From: Thermoplasmatota archaeon
GTDB taxonomy: Archaea > Thermoplasmatota > E2 > DHVEG-1
NCBI GenBank assembly: GCA_030605515.1
Contig: JAUWIE010000115.1
Span: forward strand, 1 to 13,940
Direction of reading: 5' to 3'
Length of the DNA stretch: 13,940 nt
The notes under the pieces were generated by a model. That model was not told the origin of the DNA. It saw only the letters and a program-made list of their open reading frames with translations, and ran no database searches. Position numbers and translations under genes: made by a program. Positions 13,811-13,940 of the stretch are shown one piece after another (the first letter of the stretch is position 1; every line of letters starts with the position of its first letter).

Positions 13811-13940
13811 TTAATTGTCTTTTACTTTGGATAATACAACTGGCGGTGGAGTAGCAGAACCGGGTCTAACTGCTTTTATATTGTCAACTTCTTTTACTGT
13901 TATTTTAACATCTTGACCAATTTTTTTTATATATTGTTTT
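13811..13940 (-). CDS. C-terminal end of a CoA-ligase-like (phenylacetate-CoA ligase / CapK type) protein, cut by the window edge
   Basis: The frame enters from the right edge and gives 42 codons to a TAA at 13811-13813. The sequence (IGQDVKITVKEVDNIKAVRP, then a PPP and VLSKVKDN end) has the pattern of the small C-terminal domain of adenylate-forming enzymes of the phenylacetate-CoA ligase / coenzyme F390 synthetase family: 'G.dV.i.i.eVd.I' followed by '..viSKv'. The coding frame is clear from codon quality and from the tight 32-base spacing to the next gene. The family call rests on a short tail and is tentative. If right, an acyl-activating enzyme heads or precedes the methyltransferase and radical SAM genes. 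Confidence 0.5.
   Translation of the reverse strand, partial: KQYIKKIGQDVKITVKEVDNIKAVRPGSATPPPVVLSKVKDN

Noticed and set aside
1..13940. CRISPR array, tRNA, rRNA or transposase
   Set aside because: I saw no regularly spaced long repeats, no tRNA-like cloverleaf and no transposase motif in any frame, although a covariance-model search was not possible.

Overview
The window is AT-rich DNA, most likely from an uncultured archaeon. The supporting signs are box-A-like TATA elements (TTTATAAA, TTTAAATTA types) ahead of several genes, purine-rich Shine-Dalgarno sites (AGGAGAG, GGTGAG, GAGGT), and the gene content: a secreted C25 (gingipain-like) protease, stand-alone receiver proteins, and B12-binding radical SAM enzymes. 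C25 proteases are known from sedimentary Thermoplasmata-related archaea (MBG-D), so a relative of that group is a reasonable guess. No ribosomal or replication gene is present to prove it. I see no tRNA, rRNA, CRISPR array or transposase.

Layout. Positions 1-650 (minus) hold the N-terminal part of an exported protein with a cell-wall-binding-repeat-2-like fold. Positions 696-1160 (plus) hold the C-terminal half of a DUF2156/MprF-type aminoacyl-phospholipid synthase. It still has a TATA box and an SD-like site but no start codon and no N-terminal half, so it looks like a gene relic. It runs tail-to-tail into, and overlaps, a five-segment membrane protein (1071-1697, minus). A two-helix membrane protein follows (1773-2159, minus), with a perfect 15-bp palindrome over its putative promoter. 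Positions 2326-5314 (minus) hold a large secreted C25 protease ending in a dockerin-like double repeat. It is broken by one extra base near 2901 and is followed by a stem-loop plus T-tract terminator. Two stand-alone response-regulator receivers (5407-6145, minus) form an operon upstream of it.

The plus strand then carries an FMN/Fe-S old-yellow-enzyme-type oxidoreductase (6270-7514) and an exported C39-like cysteine peptidase (7602-9005). A YghO-type double-GNAT acyltransferase (9010-10191, minus) and a B12-binding radical SAM enzyme (10427-11818, plus) diverge from a 235-bp intergenic region. That region holds three copies of a TCAAACA-based element, two of which form a perfect 14-bp inverted repeat. 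The right end is a minus-strand operon: the tail of a probable CoA-ligase-like protein (13811-13940), a SAM methyltransferase (13176-13778) and a second B12-binding radical SAM enzyme (11829-13136).

How the genes may work together. The left two thirds is about the cell surface and extracellular protein breakdown: an exported wall-binding-like protein, two secreted cysteine peptidases and membrane proteins, with two phosphoreceivers that could relay signals. The right third combines an acyl- or aminoacyl-transferase-like protein, a possible acyl-activating enzyme, a methyltransferase and two radical SAM enzymes. This could be a small-molecule or lipid-modification set, but that grouping is inference from neighbourhood only.
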